64,000 bases of DNA from an uncultured Bacteroidales bacterium (GTDB taxonomy: Bacteria; Bacteroidota; Bacteroidia; Bacteroidales; UBA932). The notes below the pieces were generated by a model. It saw only the letters and a list, made by a program, of their open reading frames with translations. It did not search any database and was not told the origin of the DNA. The stretch's first letter is position 1, and the number at the start of each line of letters is the position of its first letter. A program made the position numbers and the translations under genes. The stretch covers positions 1 through 64,000 of the forward strand of contig CAJOHX010000010.1 of NCBI GenBank assembly GCA_905234475.1, in the 5' to 3' direction. Of this stretch, positions 8,287-18,480 are shown piece by piece.

Positions 8287-9033
8287 CTATCGCAGCATAC
8301 GCTGCGATAGATATCCTTCGAAGGCGGATTTGTAGGCGTCGGAGACGTGGATGAAGGTGTCGCCGACGGAGATGTCGTAGGTGCCGGTGACGGAGTCGAT
8401 CTTGTCCAGCGCGACGATGTAGGACCGGTGCACGCGCATGAAGGTGGCGGCGGGCAGGAGCTCCTCTACGGCCTTCATCGTGATGTGCGTGACGATGGGG
8501 CGCTTCTCGGAAAGGAGGTGCAGCAGGACGTAGTCCTTCATTCCCTCCACATAGCGGATGTCCGCAAATTCGACCTTGCGCAGCTGGCCGTCCGCCTTGA
8601 CGAAGATGGCGGTGCGCTCTTCGCCCTGCGGCTGGACCGTCGTGGCCGCGCCCTGGTCCGCGCTTTCGACCAGCTCGAACCACTTGCGCGCCTTCTCCGC
8701 CGCCTCGATGAACTTCTGGTAGCGGATTGGCTTCAGGAGGAAATCCAGCGCAGACACCTCATAGCTGTCGAAGGCGTACTGCTTGAAGGCGGTGGTAAAG
8801 ATGACGCGCGTCCCGTCAGGGACCATCCGCGAGAGCTCCATGCCGTTCAGGTCGGGCATCTGGATGTCCAGGAAAACCAGCTGCGGGCGACGGTCCCGGA
8901 TGGCTTCCAGCGCTGCCACGGGATCGGTGAAGGAGGCATCCAGCGCGAGGAAGGAAGTCTTGGAGATGAAATTCTCCAGCATCTTGACGGCCAGCGGCTC
9001 GTCATCGACGACAATGCACTGCAGCGGCTTCAT
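8287..9033 (-). CDS. LytTR-family response regulator
   Basis: This 248-residue regulator has a receiver domain (1-120; acidic pocket DDE at 10-12 and phospho-acceptor Asp56 in VFLDIQMP) and a LytTR DNA-binding domain (about 145-245; RKVEFADIRYVEGMKDY ... FMRVHRSYIV). LytTR proteins bind 9-bp direct repeats about two helical turns apart. Its start overlaps the histidine kinase stop by 4 nt, so they form an operon. The likely target is the operon's own promoter, where four such repeats lie. Confidence 0.93.
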   Translation of the reverse strand: MKPLQCIVVDDEPLAVKMLENFISKTSFLALDASFTDPVAALEAIRDRRPQLVFLDIQMPDLNGMELSRMVPDGTRVIFTTAFKQYAFDSYEVSALDFLLKPIRYQKFIEAAEKARKWFELVESADQGAATTVQPQGEERTAIFVKADGQLRKVEFADIRYVEGMKDYVLLHLLSEKRPIVTHITMKAVEELLPAATFMRVHRSYIVALDKIDSVTGTYDISVGDTFIHVSDAYKSAFEGYLSQRMLR

Positions 9034-10082
9034 CCCAACACGTTTTTAAGGGCGATCCGCACGGAGTAGACGCCGTCGTCATTGTGCTGTTCGTAGGAAT
9101 AGGCGCCGGGGTAGATGAGTTCGAGCCGGCGCTTGAGGTTCTCCACGCCGATGCCGGAGCCGATGTGGTCCTCGCCCGATTTCTCGAAAACGGGATTCTC
9201 GCAAAGGAACACGAGGTCGCGCCCCTCCGGGCGCAGGCTGATGTGCACGAAAGAGGCCACCCGGGCGTTCACCCCGTGCTTGAAGGCATTCTCGATTGGG
9301 GAGATAAACAGCAGCGGGGCGATCCTGACATCCCCGTCGGGGATCTCCCAGGAGGTCTTGACCTCCGTGAGTTCGTTGCAGCGGAGCTGCATCAGGCGGA
9401 TATAATTGTCCATGAATTCCACTTCGCCCTTGAGCGGCACCTTGTCGGTGTCCGTGTCATACAGGGCGTAGCGGAGCGTGTCGCTCAGCTGGGCGATGCT
9501 CTCCTGCGCCTTGTCGGGATCGATCTGCGTGAGGGAGGAGATGTTGTTGAGCGTATTGAACAGGAAGTGCGGGTTGAGCTGGTGCTTGAGCCAGGTGAGC
9601 TCCGCCTCCGCGGTCTTGCGCTTCTCCTCCTGGAGCTGGAAGGCGATGTCGTTGGAGCGGATGATGGACCGCACGCCGATGGCGAGGAAGATGAAGACCA
9701 GCTGGAAGAAAGCCGCCGAAATGAGCGTCGGGATGCGGAAGGCGAGGATGTCCCGCCGCTGGATGTGCTCGCGGATGGCCTCCGGGATCTCCCCGCGCGG
9801 GATCAGGCTCGGGGCATTCATGAGCGCCAGCAGCAGCACGTTCGCCACGATGAACCAGACCATCTTCTTGCGGAACAGCAGCTTGGGCACCAGGATGAAA
9901 TAATTGACCAGATACACCAGGCAGATGGGCATCAGCATGTAGAACGATGACCAGAAGGTCATGTTGAAACGGTTGCTGTCGCCGGAAATCAGCCAGGTGA
10001 CGGCTGCGGGCAGCAGCATCGCGCAGGCCCAGACGAGGACTTGCGCGATGTTGAGGATGAGACGGTTGTTCTTTCGGTTCAT
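9030..10082 (-). CDS. LytS-type sensor histidine kinase
   Basis: This 350-residue inner-membrane kinase has four predicted membrane helices (about 10-32, 42-66, 72-90, 118-140). They are followed by a His_kinase domain with the phosphorylated histidine in NPHFLFN (His172) and an ATPase domain with GSGIGVENLKRRL. It has no periplasmic sensor domain of note, as is usual for the family. Its start lies 37 nt from the stop of a barrel gene and its stop overlaps the response regulator start. The signal is unknown; control of the adjacent barrel gene is inferred. Confidence 0.92.
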   Translation of the reverse strand: MNRKNNRLILNIAQVLVWACAMLLPAAVTWLISGDSNRFNMTFWSSFYMLMPICLVYLVNYFILVPKLLFRKKMVWFIVANVLLLALMNAPSLIPRGEIPEAIREHIQRRDILAFRIPTLISAAFFQLVFIFLAIGVRSIIRSNDIAFQLQEEKRKTAEAELTWLKHQLNPHFLFNTLNNISSLTQIDPDKAQESIAQLSDTLRYALYDTDTDKVPLKGEVEFMDNYIRLMQLRCNELTEVKTSWEIPDGDVRIAPLLFISPIENAFKHGVNARVASFVHISLRPEGRDLVFLCENPVFEKSGEDHIGSGIGVENLKRRLELIYPGAYSYEQHNDDGVYSVRIALKNVLG

Positions 10083-10119
10083 CTAAGTGGCAATTTGTAC
10101 AAAGATAGTAATTATTCCG

Positions 10120-12612
10120 TTACATCATGCCACCCGTCATGCCGCCGCCCATCATGGAGCCGCCCAGGCTCTCGGCCGTGCTCTCGGTGTTGAGGACATC
10201 GTCGTTGCTGATGGACTTGCGGGCGCTCTTGACGCGGGCGCTGCCCTGCTTGCCGAAGCTCCAGCTGATGCTGACATTGAGGTTCTGCATCGGGATGGTG
10301 TTCACGCTCACGGAGCGGAAATCCTTGGTCTCGGTCACGCTCTTCATCTGCATGCCCTTGCCGCCGCTGAGCGGCATCGTGTAGTTGACGCTGACGCCGA
10401 GCCGGTCGTCGAAGAAGCTCTTGGTCACGCCGACCATCGCCATGCTCATGCCGGTGCTCCAGCCCTGCAGGGAGTAGTTCTTGCCCATGGCCACCACGTT
10501 GGCGCTCAGGCTGATGTTGGCGGGCAGCGCCTGCTGGATGCCGAGCATCGCATTGTAGCTCAGGCCACTGTTCTGCTGGCCGAGAACCTCGCTGCGCAGA
10601 TCCACATAGTTCAGGCCGCCGTTGAGGAAGATGCGGGTATTGGGGCTGGCGTTCCAGTTGATGAAGGCGTTGAGGCCGGTGGTGCTGGTGCGCACGATGT
10701 TGCCGTAGGTCGTGTTCAGCAGCTGGTTGTCGTCGAAGAAGCTGTAGGCGGAGATGCCGTTGCCGACAAGCTGCTCGCGCAGGGTCAGGTTCACGATCCA
10801 GTTGGGGCTGTAGAGGTTGTAGACGAGGCTGATGTTGTGGCCGCGCTCGACCTCGAGGTCACCGTTGCCGTAGCTGCGGGCGGTCGGATCGGAGGTGTCC
10901 ACGTAAGGGTTGAGGTAGCTGATGCCCGGACGGCTGATGCGCATGTTGTAGGACAGGCCGATGTTCTGCGTCATGCTGAGGTTCCACTGCAGGCTGGCCG
11001 TAGGCACGAGGCTGCCGTACTGCGTGCTGAAGCTGTTGCCGGCATTGTTGACGCTCTGCCAGGTGTACTCGTAGCGGACACCGCCCAGCAGGCTCAGGGA
11101 GCCGATCGTGGTCTTGGCCTCGGTGTACACGGCGCCGATGCGGTTGTAGAAGTCGTAGTTCAGGCTGCCGGCGGCGTTGTAGGCCCAGTCGCTGCCGTCC
11201 CAGAGGTAGAACTGCTGGTCGGAGCTGTTGTGGCGGCTGATATACTTGGCACCCGCGTTGAAGGTGCTGTTTGCGCCGAGCGGTGTGGTGAAGTCCACCT
11301 GGAAGGTATGGTCGAAGGAGCCCTGGGTGCCGTCGGTCTTGCGGTTCGTGAGGTCCAGCGCGGCCAGCGTCCCGGCGTTGTAGGTATTCTCGCTCACGGA
11401 CGTGGAAGGCGTGCCGGAGAACTGGTAGGAGAAGATCAGGCTGCGGGTGGGGACGTCGCTCCAGAGGTGCTGGTAGTCCACGCTGGCGGTGATGGAGTTG
11501 GAGCTCATCTTCATCAGGGAGGTGCCGTCGTAGCCGAGGAGGGTATTGCCCTGTGCGTCAGTCATTTTGGTGCTGGTCAGGCCGTCCATCGTGGAGCCGT
11601 AGTGCATCAGGCCGGCGGTGGCGGAGATGAGGTTCTGCGCGTCGATCTCGTAGCTGGCGCTCAGGGTGCCCATGCCCATCGGCATGGTCATCGCGGACTC
11701 GCTGTGGTTCAGGGTGCTGCCGCCCACTCCGCCGATCAGTTCGCGGGTGGCGTCGGTGGTGGTGCCGGGCATGCTCATGTACATGCCGTTGCCGTTGAGG
11801 CTCCAGGTGAACTTGCCGGCCTGCTGGGTCAGGAAGAGGCCGCCGCCACCGCCGCGGGTGCTGCCCTGGGCGCGGACCGAGCCGTAGAAGGCATCCGCCA
11901 CGCTCTGGCCGCCCGTGGCCTCGCGGTTGGTCACGAGGTTGAGCACGCCGCCCACACCCTCCGCGTCATAGCGCACGCCGGGGTTCGTGATCACCTGGAT
12001 ATCTTTTACATAGGAAGCGGGCATCATCTTGAAGATCTGGGAAGGGTTGCCCGAGAACATCTGGCTGGGCTTGCCGTCCACCGTGACCTGGAAGCTGGAG
12101 GAGCCGTTGACGGTGATGTTGTCCTGGCCGTCCACGGTGACCATGGGGACCTTGCGGAGCATGTCCAGGACCGTGGCGGTCTTGGAGTCCACGTCGTTGG
12201 ACACGTCATAGGTCATGCGGTCCACTTCCATTTTCACGAGCGGGCGCTGCGCGGTCACGGACGCTTCCGCGAGGGCCTCGATGTCGTCTTCAATCAGGAT
12301 GTCGCCCAGGTCGAGGGTCTCTTCGCCGTCCAGGGTGAAGGGAACCTTGCGCTCCTGGCGGCCGATGCCGGAGAAGTAGAGCGTGTAGGTGCCCTTGCCG
12401 GTCAGCACCTGCGAGAAGGCGCCGTCCAGGTCGGTCGTGGTGTAGGCAATCGGGTTGGTGGCGTCGTCCGCGCTGAAGAACTGCAGGACGGCTGCGGGCT
12501 CGCCCTGGCGGGTGAGTGCGTCGAGGATGTCGCCCTTGACAGTGGTACGCTGGGCGGAAAGGGCCGTGCTGAAGATGACGGCGAGGATCAGGGTGGAGAA
12601 AATTCGTTTCAT
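10120..12612 (-). CDS. TonB-dependent-receptor-like outer-membrane barrel protein with Met/Gly-rich tail
   Basis: The 830-residue protein has a signal peptide (MKRIFSTLILAVIFSTALSAQ), a carboxypeptidase-regulatory-like domain (about 22-105), a plug-like domain (VLDMLRKVPMVTVDGQDNITVNG ... GVGGVLNLVT, about 130-220) and a large barrel (OMP_b-brl_3 type). The chain ends in an odd tail, GGSMMGGGMTGGMM, after the last strand; Met-rich tails can bind copper or silver, but that is only a guess. It is the first gene of an operon with the LytS/LytT pair and carries the LytTR repeat array upstream. Confidence 0.85.
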   Translation of the reverse strand: MKRIFSTLILAVIFSTALSAQRTTVKGDILDALTRQGEPAAVLQFFSADDATNPIAYTTTDLDGAFSQVLTGKGTYTLYFSGIGRQERKVPFTLDGEETLDLGDILIEDDIEALAEASVTAQRPLVKMEVDRMTYDVSNDVDSKTATVLDMLRKVPMVTVDGQDNITVNGSSSFQVTVDGKPSQMFSGNPSQIFKMMPASYVKDIQVITNPGVRYDAEGVGGVLNLVTNREATGGQSVADAFYGSVRAQGSTRGGGGGLFLTQQAGKFTWSLNGNGMYMSMPGTTTDATRELIGGVGGSTLNHSESAMTMPMGMGTLSASYEIDAQNLISATAGLMHYGSTMDGLTSTKMTDAQGNTLLGYDGTSLMKMSSNSITASVDYQHLWSDVPTRSLIFSYQFSGTPSTSVSENTYNAGTLAALDLTNRKTDGTQGSFDHTFQVDFTTPLGANSTFNAGAKYISRHNSSDQQFYLWDGSDWAYNAAGSLNYDFYNRIGAVYTEAKTTIGSLSLLGGVRYEYTWQSVNNAGNSFSTQYGSLVPTASLQWNLSMTQNIGLSYNMRISRPGISYLNPYVDTSDPTARSYGNGDLEVERGHNISLVYNLYSPNWIVNLTLREQLVGNGISAYSFFDDNQLLNTTYGNIVRTSTTGLNAFINWNASPNTRIFLNGGLNYVDLRSEVLGQQNSGLSYNAMLGIQQALPANISLSANVVAMGKNYSLQGWSTGMSMAMVGVTKSFFDDRLGVSVNYTMPLSGGKGMQMKSVTETKDFRSVSVNTIPMQNLNVSISWSFGKQGSARVKSARKSISNDDVLNTESTAESLGGSMMGGGMTGGMM

Positions 12613-12639
12613 ATTTCGTGTTCGTTTTGTTTTCTGCTG

Positions 12640-12671
12640 CGAAGCTACAACACGAAACAGGCCACGCCGAA
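12640..12671 (-). promoter_or_regulatory. Weak promoter of the barrel-lytS-lytT operon
   Basis: On the minus strand TTCG (12668-12671) and TAGCTTCG (12640-12647) are 20 nt apart. Both boxes differ from consensus (TTTG, TAnnTTTG) by T to C, as expected for a promoter that needs an activator. Confidence 0.4.
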
Positions 12672-12676
12672 CGCCT

Positions 12677-12747
12677 TTCGACGAACGCCGGCAGCCCTTC
12701 GACGAAAAATCGGCCCTTTCGACGAAAGCCCTTTTCCCTTCGACGAA
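12677..12747 (-). promoter_or_regulatory. Array of four 9-bp direct repeats, probable LytTR operator
   Basis: TTCGACGAA occurs at 12677, 12698, 12718 and 12739, with steps of 21, 20 and 21 bp (9-bp sites with 11-12 bp spacers). The array sits directly upstream of the weak promoter of the operon that encodes a LytTR regulator. This is the spacing known for LytTR proteins such as AgrA. Confidence 0.65.
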
Positions 12748-12848
12748 ATTCCCGACGAATTGTTGGCGGGAAGCGGTTGGCAGGCGGTCCGCCTGCCCGC
12801 CGCAGGGGCAAAACGGGGTGCCGGGGCCCCCGGCGGAGCAGAAATGCG

Positions 12849-12940
12849 GCTGCCGGGCACGCTGGAGGGGCTCTCCGTGCCCGGGAAGGGAAAAATCGGG
12901 GTCCCGGGCACGCTGGGGCCCTTTTCCGTGCCCGGCAGCC
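12849..12940 (-). repeat. REP-like paired-hairpin element, family A copy 3 (inverted)
   Basis: The reverse complement of this stretch matches the copy at 8181-8272 through both hairpins and differs mainly in the spacer. It stands alone in the gene-free region between the barrel gene and ligA, about 4.6 kb from the RAYT-like gene. Confidence 0.8.
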
Positions 12941-12983
12941 CCGGGAGACAGTCACTGGCGCCCCGGCAGATGCCTCCGGTGGA

Positions 12984-13073
12984 CGGGGAGTCCCGTTTCG
13001 GGGCCGTTCACCCGGGTAGGGTCGGGCGAGCGCGATAGCGTCAGCACGATAGCGGAGAAACGGGAGCTCCCCG
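12984..13073 (+). repeat. Bulged-stem repeat, family B copy 1
   Basis: The outer arms CGGGGAGTCCCGTTTC (12984-12999) and GAAACGGGAGCTCCCCG (13057-13073) pair with a single bulged C. The inside holds a conserved core (GCCGTTCACCC ... GCGTCAGCACGATAGCGG). Other copies lie at 15221-15307 and 35901-35986. It stands just upstream of the ligA promoter. Confidence 0.78.
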
Positions 13074-13181
13074 GCCGCCGACAACCGGCCCGCCCAGGTT
13101 TGCGAATTCCGGGGGAAATGCGTATTTTTGTGGGTTGTGCGCATATACGCGCGCGGAAGCAAGGAAAAGCAAACAGCGTTC
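13074..13181 (+). promoter_or_regulatory. ligA: ligA promoter and leader
   Basis: TTTG (13099-13102) and TATTTTTG (13123-13130) are separated by 20 nt, a near-perfect Bacteroidetes promoter. The predicted start site near 13137 gives a leader of about 45 nt before the ATG at 13182. Together with the three elements listed upstream it accounts for the 12613-13181 gap. Confidence 0.75.
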
Positions 13182-15346
<2,165 letters not shown>

Positions 15347-15352
15347 CATACG

Positions 15353-16291
15353 ATGAAGATAGCCAGCAAGATAACGGACCTGTTCTCCGACCGCATCTGG
15401 ACCCTCGACACGAGCGGGTCCGGCAAGGCCTATGCGGAGACCGTCCGCATCGTCAAGCTGATCCGCATTACCTTCCGCACCTTCACGGAGAACCGCATGG
15501 GCTTCCAGTGCGTCGCCCTCAGCTACTTCATCACCCTGGCCCTCGTGCCCTTCATCGCCTTCGCCTTTGCGGTCACCGGCGGTCTCGGACTCGACAACAT
15601 GATCACGGACGTCCTCCAGATGGCCCTCCCCAGCCATCCCGAGATCGTGGACATGCTCTCCGAGCGGGCCGGCAACATCCTCGCCTCCGCACAGGGCGGC
15701 GGCCTCGGGCTCATCTCGGCCCTGCTGTTCATCTGGACCATCCTGTGGATGATGTTCCAGGTCGAACGCGTCTTCAACAACGTCTGGGGCATCCTCAAGA
15801 TTCCCCGCAAGATCTACACGCGCTTCGGCTTCTATTTCCTGGTGCTGCTGCTCTCGCCCTTCCTGATGATCATCTTCGGTACGGGCGCCATCTACGCCTC
15901 CAACCTGCCCAACCTGTACGGTCTCGACCTGACGGAAGTGCGGTTCCTGATCAAGCTGCTCGGCTACTTCATTTTCTATTTCATCCTGGTGGGCACCCTG
16001 TCGGTCATGTACAAATACATCCCCGCCGCGAAAGTCCAGTACAAGTATGCCTTCCGCTCGGCGCTGATCACCGGCATATTTTTCATGCTCTTCCAGTATC
16101 TGTACCTGCGCACGCAGATGTTCGTGGGCCGGCTCAACCAGGCTTACGGAGTCCTCGCCGCCATTCCCCTGTTCCTGATCTGGCTGAACTTCAGCTGGCA
16201 GATCATCATCTACGGGGCGCAGCTCACCTATAGTTTCCAGAACGTAGACACATACCGGGCGTCCGACTGGGATGCCGAAAACCGATCATGA
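15353..16291 (+). CDS. YihY/BrkB-family inner-membrane protein
   Basis: This 312-residue integral membrane protein (UPF0761/virulence factor BrkB family) has about six hydrophobic helices, including QCVALSYFITLALVPFIAFAF near residue 50 and the conserved C-terminal stretch NQAYGVLAAIPLFLIWLNFSWQI. Its molecular role is not established; the old name RNase BN for the family is wrong. It starts 6 nt after ligA and overlaps spoT by 4 nt, so it is transcribed in the ligA operon. Confidence 0.9.
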   Translation: MKIASKITDLFSDRIWTLDTSGSGKAYAETVRIVKLIRITFRTFTENRMGFQCVALSYFITLALVPFIAFAFAVTGGLGLDNMITDVLQMALPSHPEIVDMLSERAGNILASAQGGGLGLISALLFIWTILWMMFQVERVFNNVWGILKIPRKIYTRFGFYFLVLLLSPFLMIIFGTGAIYASNLPNLYGLDLTEVRFLIKLLGYFIFYFILVGTLSVMYKYIPAAKVQYKYAFRSALITGIFFMLFQYLYLRTQMFVGRLNQAYGVLAAIPLFLIWLNFSWQIIIYGAQLTYSFQNVDTYRASDWDAENRS

Positions 16292-18474
16292 GTTTCTCCC
16301 AATTCACACCCGACGACTACCGCAAGATCGACGAGGCCTACGCCTCGCTGATGCAGGTCGCGTCCACCCGCTGCAAGGATGAAGCGGAGGTGGACACGGT
16401 GCGCCGGGCCTTTGAATTTGCCAACCAGGCCCACAAGAACGTCCGCCGGCGCTCGGGTGAGCCCTATATGCTCCACCCGCTCGCCGTGGCGAACATCGTC
16501 GTGACGGAGATCGGCCTCGGCTGCAAGTCCATCTGCGCCGCCCTCCTGCATGACGTCGTGGAGGACACCGCCTACACCGTCGAGGACATCCGCAACCTGT
16601 TCGGCGACAAGATCGCCACCCTGGTGGACGGCCTGACCAAGATCAAGACCGTGCTCGACAACGAGGACCGCAAGGGCGAAGCCGCCACGGAGAGCCTGCA
16701 GGCCGAGAATTTCAAGCGCATTCTGCTGACGCTCAACGACGACGTGCGCGTGGTGCTGATCAAGCTCGCCGACCGGCTCCACAACTGCCGGACCATCGAG
16801 TTCATGCCCGAGCACAAACGCGACAAGATCCTCTCCGAGACGATGTTCATCTTCATCCCGCTGGCGCACCGCCTCGGCCTGTACAGCGTCAAGTCAGAGA
16901 TGGAGAACATCTGGCTCCGCTACAAGGAACCGGAGGACTTCAAGCGCATCTCCGAGCGCATCAAGGGCAACATCGCCTCGCGCGACAAGGACATCGACAC
17001 CTTCATCGCCCCCATCGAGCAGGCGCTCCGGGATGCCGGCTACAAGTTCACCATCAAGAAGCGCATCAAGACCCCCTACTCCATCTGGTACAAGATGCGC
17101 ACGAAGCAGGTGCCCTTCGAGCAGATCTACGACCTGTATGCCGTCCGCATCATTTTTGAGCCGTCGGACAACACCATCCAGACCGAGCGCGGCCAGGCCT
17201 ACCTGATCTTCTCCACGGTCACCCACCTGTACCGCGAGAACCTGGGCCGCCGGCGCGACTGGATCTCCCAGCCCAAGAGCAACGGCTACGAAGCCCTGCA
17301 CTGCACCCTCATGAGCCACGCCGGCTTCTGGGTGGAGGTGCAGATCCGCTCCAAGCGCATGGACGACATCGCCGAGAAGGGCATCGCCGCCCACTGGGCC
17401 TACAAGAACGACGGCTACATCTCCGAGAACGATTCCGAGATGGACAAATGGCTCGCCGAAGTCCAGGACATCCTGCTGAGCGACGACGTGAGCGCCCTGG
17501 AGCTGCTGGACATCATCCACAAGGACCTGGTCAGCAGCGAGATTGTCGTGTTCACGCCGAAGGGCGAACAGCGGGCCATCCGCGGCGGCGCCACCGCCCT
17601 CGACTTCGCTTACCTGATCCATACGGAGATTGGCAACAAAGCCATCGCAGCCAAGGTCAACATGCGGCTCGTACCGCTCTCGCACGCCCTCAAGGCCGGC
17701 GACCAGGTCGAAATCATCACCGCGGAGCGGGCCCACCCCAAGATGGAGTGGATCTCCTTCCTGCAGACCCGCTACGCCCGCAACCGCGTGATTGAATATT
17801 TCCGGAGCGATTTCGACAACATCGCCAAGGACGGCAAGCGCATCTTCAGCGAACGCATCCGCCTCATGGGCCTGAAGAGCAGCAAGGAGCTGCTCCGCAA
17901 GTTCCAGGACTACAGCCAGATCCGCGACGAGAAAGAGCTCTACTTCCGCATCGGTCTCGGTCTCCTCGGTCCAGAGGAGTTCAAGGCCATCATCAACGAG
18001 AAGGACTTCTCGGACGGGCAGCGCCGCAGGTCTCCCTCCCGGGAGGAAAACATCCACGCCATCGAATACCGCATCGCGGAATGCTGCCACCCCATTCCGG
18101 GCGATCCGGTCATCGGCTTCTCCGCCAGCGAGAACCTGGTCATGGTCCACAAGAAGTCCTGCCCCATCGCCGAGAGCCTCGCCAGCAAATACGGCAACCG
18201 CATGGTCGTCCCCCAGTGGATGGCCGTCCAGCAGGAATACCCGATCCGCATCTCCCTCAAGGGGATTGACCGGGTCGGAATGCTCAACGACATCACCAGC
18301 TTCATCTCCCGGACCCTCGGCATCAACATGCGCAAGCTCCAGCTTTCCGCGGACGGCGAGCTGTTCGAGGGCTTCATCGAACTGCTCGTCCGGGACAAGA
18401 AAAACCTGGAGCATATGGTCGAAGGCCTCAGCCACATCGACGGCATCCAGGATGTCATCCGAACCGATATCTGA
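16288..18474 (+). CDS. spoT: RelA/SpoT-family (p)ppGpp synthetase/hydrolase
   Basis: This 728-residue protein has the full long RSH layout: an HD hydrolase domain (HPLAVANI ... LLHDVVEDT, about 50-180), a synthetase domain (FEQIYDLYAVRIIFE ... GYEALHC ... EKGIAAHWAYK, about 240-380), a TGS domain (VVFTPKGEQRAIRGGATALDF, about 410-470) and a C-terminal ACT domain. The intact HD residues suggest it can both make and degrade the stringent-response alarmone. It is the only RSH gene in view. It overlaps yihY by 4 nt and precedes the Ig-like lipoprotein by 6 nt. Confidence 0.95.
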   Translation: MSFSQFTPDDYRKIDEAYASLMQVASTRCKDEAEVDTVRRAFEFANQAHKNVRRRSGEPYMLHPLAVANIVVTEIGLGCKSICAALLHDVVEDTAYTVEDIRNLFGDKIATLVDGLTKIKTVLDNEDRKGEAATESLQAENFKRILLTLNDDVRVVLIKLADRLHNCRTIEFMPEHKRDKILSETMFIFIPLAHRLGLYSVKSEMENIWLRYKEPEDFKRISERIKGNIASRDKDIDTFIAPIEQALRDAGYKFTIKKRIKTPYSIWYKMRTKQVPFEQIYDLYAVRIIFEPSDNTIQTERGQAYLIFSTVTHLYRENLGRRRDWISQPKSNGYEALHCTLMSHAGFWVEVQIRSKRMDDIAEKGIAAHWAYKNDGYISENDSEMDKWLAEVQDILLSDDVSALELLDIIHKDLVSSEIVVFTPKGEQRAIRGGATALDFAYLIHTEIGNKAIAAKVNMRLVPLSHALKAGDQVEIITAERAHPKMEWISFLQTRYARNRVIEYFRSDFDNIAKDGKRIFSERIRLMGLKSSKELLRKFQDYSQIRDEKELYFRIGLGLLGPEEFKAIINEKDFSDGQRRRSPSREENIHAIEYRIAECCHPIPGDPVIGFSASENLVMVHKKSCPIAESLASKYGNRMVVPQWMAVQQEYPIRISLKGIDRVGMLNDITSFISRTLGINMRKLQLSADGELFEGFIELLVRDKKNLEHMVEGLSHIDGIQDVIRTDI

Positions 18475-18480
18475 CGCGCC

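Noticed and set aside
12751..12759. A fifth LytTR half-site (CCCGACGAA)
   Set aside because: It matches only six of nine bases and is 12 bp rather than 20-21 bp from its neighbour, so it is out of phase.
10087..13038. A 983-codon open frame antisense to the barrel gene
   Set aside because: It is a GC-driven shadow: Ala/Val/His/Gly-rich, no family motif, and it lies exactly opposite a convincing coding sequence. The same applies to the 1019-codon frame at 16894-19953.
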